DNA of 64,000 nt from Nocardia grenadensis NBRC 108939. Lineage in GTDB: Bacteria; Actinomycetota; Actinomycetes; Mycobacteriales; Mycobacteriaceae. The number at the start of each line of letters is the position of its first letter. Position 1 is the first letter of the stretch. Under the pieces are notes generated by a model. The model was given only the letters and a program-made list of their open reading frames with translations, was not told the DNA's origin and made no database searches. The DNA is taken from the NCBI RefSeq assembly GCF_001613445.1, contig NZ_BDCJ01000025.1:62001-126000 (forward strand), given 5' to 3'. The position numbers and the translations under genes were made by a program. Positions 45,360-53,899 of this stretch are shown piece after piece.

Positions 45360-45365
45360 ACCTTA
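45360..45365 (-). promoter_or_regulatory. -10 box of predicted leaderless transcript
   Basis: Minus strand TAAGGT, 8 nt, then ATG 45351. Confidence 0.4.
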
Positions 45366-45508
45366 ACGCCGAAGTCCGTCCGGCAAGTCGCCCACCTGCG
45401 TGTCCATTCGGTATCGAAGATCGCACGAGGGGATTTACCGGCGGCGAGATCTGTCATATTTCACAATGTGCGAAACTCGGCATCGTGCTCGACGCCGAGG
45501 AATCAGTT

Positions 45509-46351
45509 GTGGACCGGATATCGCCCGAGGCGGGCAGCGACGCCGATACCATGCTCCGGCCCGGCTCCGCCGGCTCCCCGGCCCGGTCTGCGCCGAAGCG
45601 CTTCCGCTTCGCGCGCCGCGCCTCGGTGCGCAGGTCATTGCGCCTGCTGCACAGTTTTCGTTTCGAACAGACCGATCCCGCGCGCTTCTACGGCGGTATA
45701 GCCACCGACAGCGCCCATCTGCTCGCCGATTTCTATGCCGATCTCACCGGCCGCGATCTCGCCGGCGCCACCGTCCTCGATGTCGGCGGGGGTCCCGGAT
45801 ACTTCGCCGACGAGTTCGCCCGAGCCGGTGCCCGCTATATACCGGTGGAGCCCGATTCCTCGGAGATGCACGCCGCCGGTATTTCGGTACCGGCCGCGGT
45901 CCGCGGCTCCGGGATGGCACTGCCGTTTCGCGACGACGCGGTCGACATCTGTTTCTCGTCCAATGTCGCCGAGCACGTACCGGATCCGTGGCGGATGGCC
46001 GACGAAATGGTCCGGGTCACCCGGCCCGGGGGCATGATCGTGCTGTCCTACACGGTGTGGCTCGGCCCCTTCGGCGGCCACGAGACCGGCCCCTGGCACT
46101 ACCTCGGCGGAGAGTACGCTGCCCGGCGGTATCGGCGCCGACACGGAAAGGAACCGAAGAACCGTTTCGGCACCTCGCTGTTCGCGGTCCGGGCGGCGGA
46201 CGGGGTGCGCTGGTCACAGCGCACATCGGCGCACACCTTCGCGTTGTTCCCCCGTTATCACCCGCGCTGGGCCTGGTGGCTGGTGCGGATACCCGGCATC
46301 CGCGAGCTACTGGTCAGCAATCTCGTGGTCGTCGCGAGCAAACCCGGCTGA
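45509..46351 (+). CDS. class I SAM methyltransferase (Rv0224c-like)
   Basis: 280 residues from GTG 45509, which has GAGGAA 6 nt upstream; ATG 45551 is also possible. RRSLRLLHSFRFEQTDPARFYG leads into motif I VLDVGGGPGYFADEF, acidic EPDSSEM, ALPFRDDAVDICFSSNVAEHV and the product strand RPGGMIVLSYTVWLGPFGGHE. Closely recalls the essential mycobacterial Rv0224c (from memory). Part of the envelope block; the substrate, perhaps a lipid or sugar precursor, is unknown. Confidence 0.87.
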   Translation: MDRISPEAGSDADTMLRPGSAGSPARSAPKRFRFARRASVRRSLRLLHSFRFEQTDPARFYGGIATDSAHLLADFYADLTGRDLAGATVLDVGGGPGYFADEFARAGARYIPVEPDSSEMHAAGISVPAAVRGSGMALPFRDDAVDICFSSNVAEHVPDPWRMADEMVRVTRPGGMIVLSYTVWLGPFGGHETGPWHYLGGEYAARRYRRRHGKEPKNRFGTSLFAVRAADGVRWSQRTSAHTFALFPRYHPRWAWWLVRIPGIRELLVSNLVVVASKPG

Positions 46352-46354
46352 GGA

Positions 46355-46669
46355 TTACATCGCCACCTGCGCCCGGCTCCGGCCGATCCGGCCGCGCCAA
46401 CCGTTGCGCACCACCGGTTCGGTTCTGGCCCAGGGTGATTCCTGAATGGCCAGGCCCACGGTTTCGAGAGTGGTGAGCCCCACGAGATCGGCCAGTCCAC
46501 CGACCACCGCCACGGCTTCAGCGGCCTGCATGGCCGCTATCGCCTGTTCGGTGGTCAGGGTCCGTCCCGGTAGGAAGGAGACGACCCAGCCGCCGCTGCC
46601 AACGCTTTTCGCTTGATGGTCGGTCTGGTCGCTTGTCATCAACGCCCGGCCGATCACTTGCACCGCCAT
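46355..46669 (-). CDS. hypothetical protein
   Basis: 104 residues from ATG 46669 (GGGAGAGG 5 nt upstream). No domain recognised. Central Ala-rich helix TTEQAIAAMQAAEAVAVVGG, then LVGLTTLETVGLAIQESPWA and a basic tail GWRGRIGRSRAQVAM. It converges on the methyltransferase gene with only 3 bp between the stops. Cytosolic by appearance. Confidence 0.6.
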   Translation of the reverse strand: MAVQVIGRALMTSDQTDHQAKSVGSGGWVVSFLPGRTLTTEQAIAAMQAAEAVAVVGGLADLVGLTTLETVGLAIQESPWARTEPVVRNGWRGRIGRSRAQVAM

Positions 46670-47009
46670 GAACGCCTCTCCCAATCGCGGGTATTCGGTT
46701 CGATCAATGGAGCGAGCTGATATCTGGCTAACATCATGCGCCCTCCAGCAACAAAACGCAATAGTGCGTTCGATGAAACACGAACCGGGAGGTCGGATTT
46801 CGCGGCGACGGCCACCTGCAACAAACATCAACCGACGGGCTACTCGCATTACGGAGTTCACGAGTTCTCCTCGCGCACAGCGCAACACCCGTGGGACTCG
46901 AAAGTCTGCCACAGTGACCGCTTTCCGCCGCGCCGAAACACCGGGCAGGCGAAAGAACACCGATATCAACCGATCCCGGTGACACGGCACGGAAAACTCG
47001 TGTAGCGAA
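46670..47009. other. AT-richer intergenic stretch
   Basis: 340 bp, clearly less GC-rich than the rest of the window. No coding sequence that fits the local codon pattern. It should hold the promoter of the 104-residue gene; the low GC may point to foreign origin. Confidence 0.4.
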
Positions 47010-47192
47010 CTAATCGGTAGCCGGCAATGCCCGGACGACCGGCTCGTCGCCGTCGGCCGGACCGCCGGGCGCGACCACATCGACCCGCCAGCCGGCCGGA
47101 AGAACCGCGCGCAACCGTCCCGCCTCCCGGCGCAGCGGTGTACTGACCGATACACCGTCGGAGAATTTCGGGGTGATGAACTCATCGGCCAT
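47010..47192 (-). CDS. hypothetical small protein
   Basis: 60 residues from ATG 47192 with GAGAGG upstream. Opens MADEFITPKFSDGVSVSTPL, then RREAGRLRAVLPAGWRVDVV. No domain, no membrane helix. Same strand as the 104-residue gene but 340 bp away. Coding is supported by the ribosome site and codon use only. Confidence 0.5.
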   Translation of the reverse strand: MADEFITPKFSDGVSVSTPLRREAGRLRAVLPAGWRVDVVAPGGPADGDEPVVRALPATD

Positions 47193-47380
47193 GTTCCAAC
47201 CACCTCTCAGGGGTGATCGGCTCGGCCACGGATAACGACGGCGGGAGCCGATCGGGCGATATCGGGACGTCCAATCGGGGAGTGCGTGGTCTGAGATCCA
47301 GGACACAACCAGAATAAGGCACCCGGCCTCCGCGAAGCCGCCTCCACCCCGCCGCGTGGCGGGCACCGCTCGCGATACAG

Positions 47381-47418
47381 CGCGACCCGTGGCGAACAGA
47401 TGTTCGCCACGGGTCGCG
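47381..47418 (-). terminator. terminator after pckG
   Basis: Perfect 17-bp arms (47381-47397 and 47402-47418), loop AGAT, 47 bp past the pckG stop. Confidence 0.8.
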
Positions 47419-47464
47419 GCGCGAAAATCGGGTCACCCGGGCCGGGCCCGAACGACCGCCGTGC

Positions 47465-49297
47465 CTACTGCACGCGCTGCTTGAGCGCCTCGAACTCGTC
47501 GCGCACGCCGGAGGGCAGCTTATCGCCGACGAACTCGAACCATTCCTCGATGAGCGGGATCTCGGCCCGCCATTCGTCCACGTTCACCGCGAGCGCCGCG
47601 TCGACATCGGCGGCGTCCACATCCAGGCCATCCAGGTCCATCTGCGCGGCGGTCGGCACCTGACCGATCGCGGTGCTCTCGGCCTCCGCCGAACCCTCGA
47701 TACGGCCGACGATCCACTCCAGCACCCGGGAGTTCTCGCCGAAGCCCGGCCACAGGAAGCGGCCGTCGTCACCGCGCCGGAACCAGTTCACGTAGAAGAT
47801 CTTGGGCAGCTTCGCCGCGTCGGCGTTCTTGCCGAGGTTGATCCAGTGGCCCAGGTAGTCGCCCACGTGGTAGCCGAGGAACGGCAGCATGGCCATCGGG
47901 TCACGACGGACGGTACCGACCTTGCCCTCGGCGGCCGCGGTCTGCTCCGAGGACAGCGTGGCGCCCATGAACACGCCGTGCTGCCAGTCGAAGGATTCGG
48001 TCACCAGCGGCACCGTGGTCTTGCGCCGGCCGCCGAACAGGATCGCCGAGATCGGCACGCCCTGCGGATCGTCCCATTCGGGCGCCAGGGTCGGGCACTG
48101 CGACATCGGGGTGCAGTACCGGGAGTTGGGATGCGCGGCCAGCGTCTCGGTATCCCGCAGGTACCAGTCGTTGCCCTTCCAGTCGATCAGATGATCGGGC
48201 TCACCCTCGAGGCCTTCCCACCACACATCGTTGTCGTCGGTCCGGGCGACATTGGTGTAGACGGTGTTGCCCGCCTCCAGCGTCTCCATGGCATTGGGGT
48301 TGGACGAACGGTTGGTGCCGGGCGCGACACCGAAGAAACCGAACTCGGGGTTCACCGCGTAGAGGCGGCCGTCCTTGCCGAAACGCATCCAGGCGATATC
48401 GTCGCCCAGGGTCTCCGCGCGCCAACCCGGCACGGTCGGCTGGATCATGGCGAGGTTGGTCTTACCGCAAGCGCTCGGGAACGCCGCCGCGATGTAGTAG
48501 GCCTTGTTCTCCGGGGAGATCAGCTTGAGGATGAGCATGTGCTCGGCCAGCCAGCCCTCGTCGTGGGCCATGGCGGAGGCGATCCGCAGCGAATAGCACT
48601 TCTTGCCCAGCAGCGCGTTGCCGCCGTAGCCGGAGCCGTAGCTCCAGATCTCCCGGTCCTCGGGAAAGTGGGTGATGTACTTGGTGTCGTTGCACGGCCA
48701 CGGGACGTCGGCCTGGCCCTCGGCCAGCGGGGCGCCCACCGAATGCAGCGCCTTCACGAAGGGTCGATTCGTGCCCAGCGAGTCCAGCGCGGCCCGGCCC
48801 ATCCGGGTCATCACCCGCATGGACACCACGACATATTCCGAATCGGTGATCTCGACACCCAGCTTGGGGTCGTCGGCACCGAGCGGGCCCATGCAGAACG
48901 GCACCACGTACATGGTGCGACCCTTCATCGAGCCCCGGTACAGCTCGGTCATGGTGGCCCGCATCTCCGCGGGATCGACCCAGTTGTTCGTGGGGCCGGC
49001 GTCGGCCTCGGACTTCGAACAGATGAAGGTGCGCGATTCGACCCGGGCCACGTCGGAAGGATCGGATAAAGCCAGGAACGAGTTCGGCTTCTTCTTCTCG
49101 TCGAGCTTGCGGAAAGTGCCTGCCTCGACGAGCTGGGTGGTGAGCCGGTCCCATTCGGCGTCGGAACCGTCCGCCCACACGACTCGATCCGGCTGAGTCA
49201 GTTCGGCGACCTCCTGAACCCAGGCGAGCAGTTCGCTGTGTTCGGTCGGCGCGGTGCCGTCGGATCCACGAAGACCGGGAATGGTCGCTGAGGTCAT
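47465..49297 (-). CDS. pckG: phosphoenolpyruvate carboxykinase (GTP)
   Basis: 610 residues from ATG 49297, AGGAGA 6 nt upstream. GTP-dependent PEPCK: FPSACGKTNLAMIQP is the kinase P-loop, DDIAWMRFGKDGRLYAVNPE the metal-binding segment, FFGVAPGTNRSSNPNAM the substrate region, and FGGRRKTTVPLV near the end of the active site. It turns oxaloacetate into PEP, the entry to gluconeogenesis when growing on lipids, which suits the fatty-acid genes in this window. Stands alone with its own terminator. Confidence 0.96.
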   Translation of the reverse strand: MTSATIPGLRGSDGTAPTEHSELLAWVQEVAELTQPDRVVWADGSDAEWDRLTTQLVEAGTFRKLDEKKKPNSFLALSDPSDVARVESRTFICSKSEADAGPTNNWVDPAEMRATMTELYRGSMKGRTMYVVPFCMGPLGADDPKLGVEITDSEYVVVSMRVMTRMGRAALDSLGTNRPFVKALHSVGAPLAEGQADVPWPCNDTKYITHFPEDREIWSYGSGYGGNALLGKKCYSLRIASAMAHDEGWLAEHMLILKLISPENKAYYIAAAFPSACGKTNLAMIQPTVPGWRAETLGDDIAWMRFGKDGRLYAVNPEFGFFGVAPGTNRSSNPNAMETLEAGNTVYTNVARTDDNDVWWEGLEGEPDHLIDWKGNDWYLRDTETLAAHPNSRYCTPMSQCPTLAPEWDDPQGVPISAILFGGRRKTTVPLVTESFDWQHGVFMGATLSSEQTAAAEGKVGTVRRDPMAMLPFLGYHVGDYLGHWINLGKNADAAKLPKIFYVNWFRRGDDGRFLWPGFGENSRVLEWIVGRIEGSAEAESTAIGQVPTAAQMDLDGLDVDAADVDAALAVNVDEWRAEIPLIEEWFEFVGDKLPSGVRDEFEALKQRVQ

Positions 49298-49522
49298 TGA
49301 AAATTCTCCTGAAATGGGCGGCGAAGAATGCTTCCGCCCTGGCCCTTGGGCCCGTGACCAGCGCGAAAACACCTAGCGCCACCATTGGCGGGTGAGGCTT
49401 CCGCAACGGTCCATCCTGTGCACCGCCGGATCGAGGCAGTGTACTAAGGCGCGAAGCGGACGCCCAGGTTCCTGTCTAGAGGTTAACGCGGTATTGCGCC
49501 CCCGATGGAAGCGGGTTGCCGA

Positions 49523-51121
49523 TCAATAGGGGTGAACGAACTGATTTCCGGCGGTCGGGGCCCACTGCTCCAGTATCTGCCGGTCACGGGCACATGCGGC
49601 GAGTCGGCCGGGCTGCCCGGTGGTGGCGCGGCGCAATGCCGCCTCCAGTTCGGCGACCCGCCGGTCCACCGCCACCATGCCGGCCGCCGCGGCCCGCACC
49701 ATTTCGTCGGAAAGGTCGGATTCGGTCGCCACCAGCGCGGTCACCGCTCGCTGCTCGAGCTGGGCTTTCACATTCGCCACCGCGTCGGCGACCCAGTGCC
49801 GCAGATGATCTCGGTCGGCGAGCTGGCGGCGCGCCCGCACCACCCAGGCGGCCGCGCCCGCGCCGAGCAACAGAGTCACCGGCACGCTCGCCGCGTCCAA
49901 TGCCGGCACCAACGCGAGCGGCGACACCATCAGCCGTCCCAGACCGACCCCCGCCGAGGCGCCCAGCACGATCATCAGGTGATCTTCGACACCCCCGGGC
50001 CGGGGTTGCGGATCCGGACCGAGCGTGGGCGCCGGCTCGTACCGCAGTGTCGGAGTTCCCTCCGCAGGTGGGACGCTCGCCGGGTGCGCGGCCGCCGCCC
50101 GCGCCCGCAGTTCGGTCAGCCGGGCGGCGATATCCAGATCCACCGTCCCGGTCAGCTGCCCGACCGCCTGCCGCAGCCGCTCCGGGAAGTCACGCCGGCC
50201 GGCGCGAGCCATGTTGTCCAGTTCGGCCCGGGCCTCGGCGTGCAGTGCCCGCACGCGGGAGCCGACCTGGGTGAGCAGGTCCACCCGGGCCAGATTGATC
50301 TGGGCCCGCAGGGTGGATACCGCCACCGCGCGCCCACCGTCCCGATCGGCGAGCAGCCGGGCCCGCTCCGCCCGCAGCAGCTCGACCTCGGTACCGGACC
50401 GGAGCTGCGCCTCCTCCTGCACGATGCGCTCCCGGGTTCCCGCGACCACCTGGGCGAGGGCCGCTGTCCGGCGGGCGCCCGCCGTCGCGGTATCGGTGGT
50501 GAGCGCGACGAGCCGGGTGTGCAGCGCGGCCAGCCCGGAACGGTCCGACAGGGCCGAATCGGCCCCGGTCCGGGCGGCCAGAGCCAACCGGGCCGATACC
50601 GGCACGATCTCGCAGTCCAGTTCGGCGGCGGCGAGCAGTTCGGCGCTGCGGTCGCGGACCAGCTGCCAGTCCTTGTGCGCATGGGTGCCGTTCAACACCA
50701 GTAGTACCCGGGCTCCCTCGGCGCACAACCGGCGCACGGTATCCAGTTCGGCCGCGCCGATCACCACGCCGGCATCGAGGACGAGCAGCACCACACTGCC
50801 CGGTGCCGCGCGCGCCCACGGATCGGCCGTGGGCGCGCCGAGCTCGATCCGGGGTTCGATGCGGGTCAGTTCGGTACGTAGCAGGGCGGTGTTGGCGTCG
50901 TCGGCGCCGATGAGCCGGACCGCGGTCGCGCCACCGGAGACCGGCATCGTCCGCAACAAGGCCATACCCTGCGGATTCCAGCGCGCCACCACCTCGGCCA
51001 CGGCGTCGGGCAGCGTATGCGCCGCCACGCTGCCGGTGGCCGCGGCGATACCGGAAGGACCCGGGAGACCCGGCGGTCCCGCCCCCGGACCTGGACCTGG
51101 ACCCGGGTCAGAGCCCGACAC
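49523..51121 (-). CDS. dynamin-like partner protein without P-loop (Rv0210-like)
   Basis: 532 residues. N-terminal half keeps the shape of a GTPase domain (SVVLLVLDAGVVIGAAELD; LLVLNGTHAHKDW where NKxD is expected) but has no GxxxxGK(S/T). A helical region follows, then a hydrophobic hairpin (DHLMIVLGASAGVGLGRLMV and LDAASVPVTLLLGAGAAAWV, about 395-440) and a C-terminal coiled region. This is the layout of bacterial dynamin-like membrane proteins. Its start overlaps the upstream GTPase gene by 14 bp, so the two likely form a heteromer at the membrane. Confidence 0.72.
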   Translation of the reverse strand: MSGSDPGPGPGPGAGPPGLPGPSGIAAATGSVAAHTLPDAVAEVVARWNPQGMALLRTMPVSGGATAVRLIGADDANTALLRTELTRIEPRIELGAPTADPWARAAPGSVVLLVLDAGVVIGAAELDTVRRLCAEGARVLLVLNGTHAHKDWQLVRDRSAELLAAAELDCEIVPVSARLALAARTGADSALSDRSGLAALHTRLVALTTDTATAGARRTAALAQVVAGTRERIVQEEAQLRSGTEVELLRAERARLLADRDGGRAVAVSTLRAQINLARVDLLTQVGSRVRALHAEARAELDNMARAGRRDFPERLRQAVGQLTGTVDLDIAARLTELRARAAAAHPASVPPAEGTPTLRYEPAPTLGPDPQPRPGGVEDHLMIVLGASAGVGLGRLMVSPLALVPALDAASVPVTLLLGAGAAAWVVRARRQLADRDHLRHWVADAVANVKAQLEQRAVTALVATESDLSDEMVRAAAAGMVAVDRRVAELEAALRRATTGQPGRLAACARDRQILEQWAPTAGNQFVHPY

Positions 51122-52235
51122 TGCTCATCCGCTCCCACATCCGGAGGTATCCGTTGTGGACCCGGATGGCGGCGCGGCGCGCACTCGGCGCCATATCCCC
51201 GGCCACCACCGCCCGCCACCGGATGGCGCGGGCCAGCGCGTCGTCGGCGTCCTCGGGCTCGGGCCGGGGATAGCCCGCGGCCAGATGGGCGACCTCCGGA
51301 TCGACCAGACCGCCGCACAGCGCCAGCCACCGGGCCTCGTCACTGTCCAGATATTCGGTGATCAGTGCGCGCGCCCGGCTGCGCCCGTGCGGCACGGCAC
51401 GCGCGGCCAGCCGGGTCAGTTCGTCTATCAGCGCACCCGCTCGCCGCGATACCGCCTGCTGGTAGCGCTGACCGAGCAGGCGCGCCACCGGCTCGACCCC
51501 GCTGACGGTGTGCAGGATCTGCAGCACCGTCTGCGGGGCGAGATCCGGGTCGCGTTCCAGTGCGGCCAGTACACAGGACAGCCCGTACAGATCCCAGCGT
51601 TCGAGCAGTTCCGCGCGTTCCGCGGTATCGGGGCCCGGCGAGACGAACGCCTCGGCGGACAACGCCGCCGCGATACCGGACTGCGCCAGCCGGCGCAACA
51701 GCGCCAGATCGGTTTCCTGAAAGGCACCGGAAACGGTCCGCGCCGCCAGCGAACCCACCATCGGGAACGCGGGCAGCCCGAATTCCCGGCCGAACTGCCG
51801 GGCCGCGGCCACCGCGTCCGCCCAGCCGGTGCCGATCGCGTCGGCCTTGTTCAACACCAGAATCGTGCGTTCCGGGCGCAGTGACCCGAGTAACCGCCGG
51901 TCGCCCGGGGAGGGGGTACTGGCCAGGACGTAGACGACGATATCGGCGTCGAGTACCGGATCGGGGAAGCCCGGTTCGTCGACGGGCGCGGTCTCCACCG
52001 CCTGATGCAATCCCAACGCGCGGGCCACGGTGGTGCGGCCGGCACGGGCGCGCCCGGCGACCTGGGCGCGCGGCAGGGTCCGCCAGCGCTGCACCGCCAT
52101 CTCGATACCGTTCGCGATACCCGCGTCGGCACCGTCACCCATCCGGAGCGTGGAGATCAGCCGGTCCAGCGGATCCCCGGCCCCGGCCTCCCGCATATAC
52201 CTGTCCGATCCCTCGACTGCCGGCACGCGCCACAC
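51108..52235 (-). CDS. dynamin-like GTPase with Arg in the P-loop (Rv0209-like)
   Basis: 375 residues from GTG 52235 (AAGGGG upstream). G1 reads GRARAGRTTVA: the invariant Lys of GxxxxGK(S/T) is Arg. G3 is the region VLDADIVVYVLAST and G4 is LNKAD, intact. The rest is helical. Likely binds GTP but may hydrolyse it poorly. Paired by overlap with the P-loop-less protein downstream; together they resemble the two-gene dynamin-like sets of mycobacteria. Divergent from trmB. Confidence 0.75.
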   Translation of the reverse strand: MWRVPAVEGSDRYMREAGAGDPLDRLISTLRMGDGADAGIANGIEMAVQRWRTLPRAQVAGRARAGRTTVARALGLHQAVETAPVDEPGFPDPVLDADIVVYVLASTPSPGDRRLLGSLRPERTILVLNKADAIGTGWADAVAAARQFGREFGLPAFPMVGSLAARTVSGAFQETDLALLRRLAQSGIAAALSAEAFVSPGPDTAERAELLERWDLYGLSCVLAALERDPDLAPQTVLQILHTVSGVEPVARLLGQRYQQAVSRRAGALIDELTRLAARAVPHGRSRARALITEYLDSDEARWLALCGGLVDPEVAHLAAGYPRPEPEDADDALARAIRWRAVVAGDMAPSARRAAIRVHNGYLRMWERMSSVGL

Positions 52236-52370
52236 CCCCTTCTTCCGGTGCGCATTCTGTCAGAACGGGGGCCGCCCCGCGTTGGGTGCGGACCGCAACC
52301 GCCCTACCAACGGGTAGCCCCCTGACCGGTCCGTTGCGGCCCGGAACCGGCCATGCTGGACAATAGGGCT

Positions 52371-53171
52371 GTGAACGACGCTGCGCACCCCGGCTCCGAG
52401 TCCGTTCCGGTCGCTCTCTCGGAAACCTCCGGCGATACCGGAGAGCGGCGGCGACGCCATGCCGGTTCCCGGCTCTACCCCCGGGTCACCAGTTTCCGGT
52501 CCCGGCGCGGCGCACTCACCCCCAACCAGCAGAAATCCTGGGACCGCAGCTGGCCGGTGCTCGGCCGGGAGGTCGCCGACGAACCGCTCGACGCCGCGGC
52601 GTGGTTCGGCCGCTCGGCACCGCTGGTCATCGAGATCGGATGCGGTACCGGAACGGCGACCGCCGCCATGGCACTGGCCGAGCCGCATCTGAACCTGATC
52701 GGTATCGAGGTCTACCAGCCCGGCCTGGCCCAGCTCGTCCAGCGGATCGAACGCGAGGAGATCGGCAATATCCGGCTGCTGCGCGGTGACGCCGTGGACG
52801 TACTGGAGAATATGATTGCTCCAGGATCGCTGACCGGTGTGCGCGTATTCTTTCCGGACCCGTGGCCCAAGGCGCGCCACCACAAGCGCCGGCTGCTGCA
52901 AGCGGCCACCTTCGCCCTGATCGCCGATCGGTTACGGCCCGGCGGGATTCTGCACGTGGCGACCGACCACGCCGGGTACGCGGAGCACATCGCCGAGGTC
53001 GGCGCGGCCGAGCACCTGCTCATCGGACTGAACGGGACCGTCGGGGGAGCCGGTACCACACAACGGGCCGCCGCGCCGATCGGTTTCGAGCGGCCGGTCA
53101 CCAAATTCGAGAGCAAGGCACACACCGCCGGTAGTGCGATCAACGAGTTCATATGGGGCAAGATCGAATGA
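52371..53171 (+). CDS. trmB: tRNA (guanine-N7-)-methyltransferase
   Basis: 266 residues from GTG 52371 (ATG 52353 adds 6). TrmB motifs: LVIEIGCGTGTATAAMA for SAM, GIEVYQPGL, RVFFPDPWPKARHHKRRLLQ, the family hallmark, and LHVATDHAGYAEH. It makes m7G46 in tRNAs. First gene of a trmB-NYN-mmpL3 run, with an ATGA overlap to the next gene; same order as Rv0208c-Rv0206c. Confidence 0.93.
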   Translation: MNDAAHPGSESVPVALSETSGDTGERRRRHAGSRLYPRVTSFRSRRGALTPNQQKSWDRSWPVLGREVADEPLDAAAWFGRSAPLVIEIGCGTGTATAAMALAEPHLNLIGIEVYQPGLAQLVQRIEREEIGNIRLLRGDAVDVLENMIAPGSLTGVRVFFPDPWPKARHHKRRLLQAATFALIADRLRPGGILHVATDHAGYAEHIAEVGAAEHLLIGLNGTVGGAGTTQRAAAPIGFERPVTKFESKAHTAGSAINEFIWGKIE

Positions 53172-53899
53172 TGAGCGTCAGTGAGATGGCCCCGGCCGGC
53201 GACGAGGTTGCCGGAAGTCTGCACGAATCCGGTGACGAGTCGGTAGGGCCGGATACGGACGGTCTGCGGCGGGTCCTGCTGGTCTGGGATGCGCCGAACC
53301 TGGATATGGGACTAGGCGCCATCCTGGGTGGGCGGCCCACCGCCGCCTACCGGCCCCGCTTCGACGCACTCGGCCGGTGGCTGCTGGCCCGCACCGCCGA
53401 ACTCTCGGCCGGCGAGAAGAACCGGCTGGAGCCCGAGGCGACCGTATTCACCAATATCGCCCCCGGCACCGCGGATGTGGTCCGGCCGTGGGTCGAAGCG
53501 CTACGTAATGTCGGTTACGCCGTTTTCGCCAAGCCGAAGATCGACGAGGATTCCGATGTCGATTCGGACATGCTCGGCCATATCGCCCAGCGCACCCGGG
53601 GCGCCGGCCTGGCCGGGATCATCGTGGCCTCGGCCGACGGCCAGGCCTTCCGCGAGCCGTTGGAGCAGCTCGCCGCCGACGGCATCCCGGTTCAAGTGCT
53701 CGGCTTCCGCGAGCACGCGAGTTGGGCAGTAACATCCGATACTCTCGAATTCGTCGACCTCGAGGACATCCCGGGAGTTTTCCGTGAACCGCTGCCGCGG
53801 GTGAGCCTCGACTCGCTGCCCGACGAGGGTGCCTGGCTGCAGCCGTTCCGGCCGCTGTCGGCGCTACTCACCTCTCGCCCCGCACAAGGAGTCGCTTAA
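53168..53899 (+). CDS. NYN (PIN-like) domain protein (Rv0207c-like)
   Basis: 243 residues; ATG overlaps the trmB stop. NYN/PIN nuclease-like domain: LLVWDAPNLDMGLGAILGG with the first Asp pair, KIDEDSDVDSDMLGHI, and GIIVASADGQAF with the late acidic residues. Members are predicted RNases. Placed between a tRNA modification gene and mmpL3 and conserved there, so cotranscribed; a role in RNA turnover is inference. Confidence 0.8.
   Translation: MMSVSEMAPAGDEVAGSLHESGDESVGPDTDGLRRVLLVWDAPNLDMGLGAILGGRPTAAYRPRFDALGRWLLARTAELSAGEKNRLEPEATVFTNIAPGTADVVRPWVEALRNVGYAVFAKPKIDEDSDVDSDMLGHIAQRTRGAGLAGIIVASADGQAFREPLEQLAADGIPVQVLGFREHASWAVTSDTLEFVDLEDIPGVFREPLPRVSLDSLPDEGAWLQPFRPLSALLTSRPAQGVA

Noticed and set aside
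47846..49069. 407-codon + strand frame opposite pckG
   Set aside because: It is the antisense of a well-identified enzyme and contains no recognisable motif.
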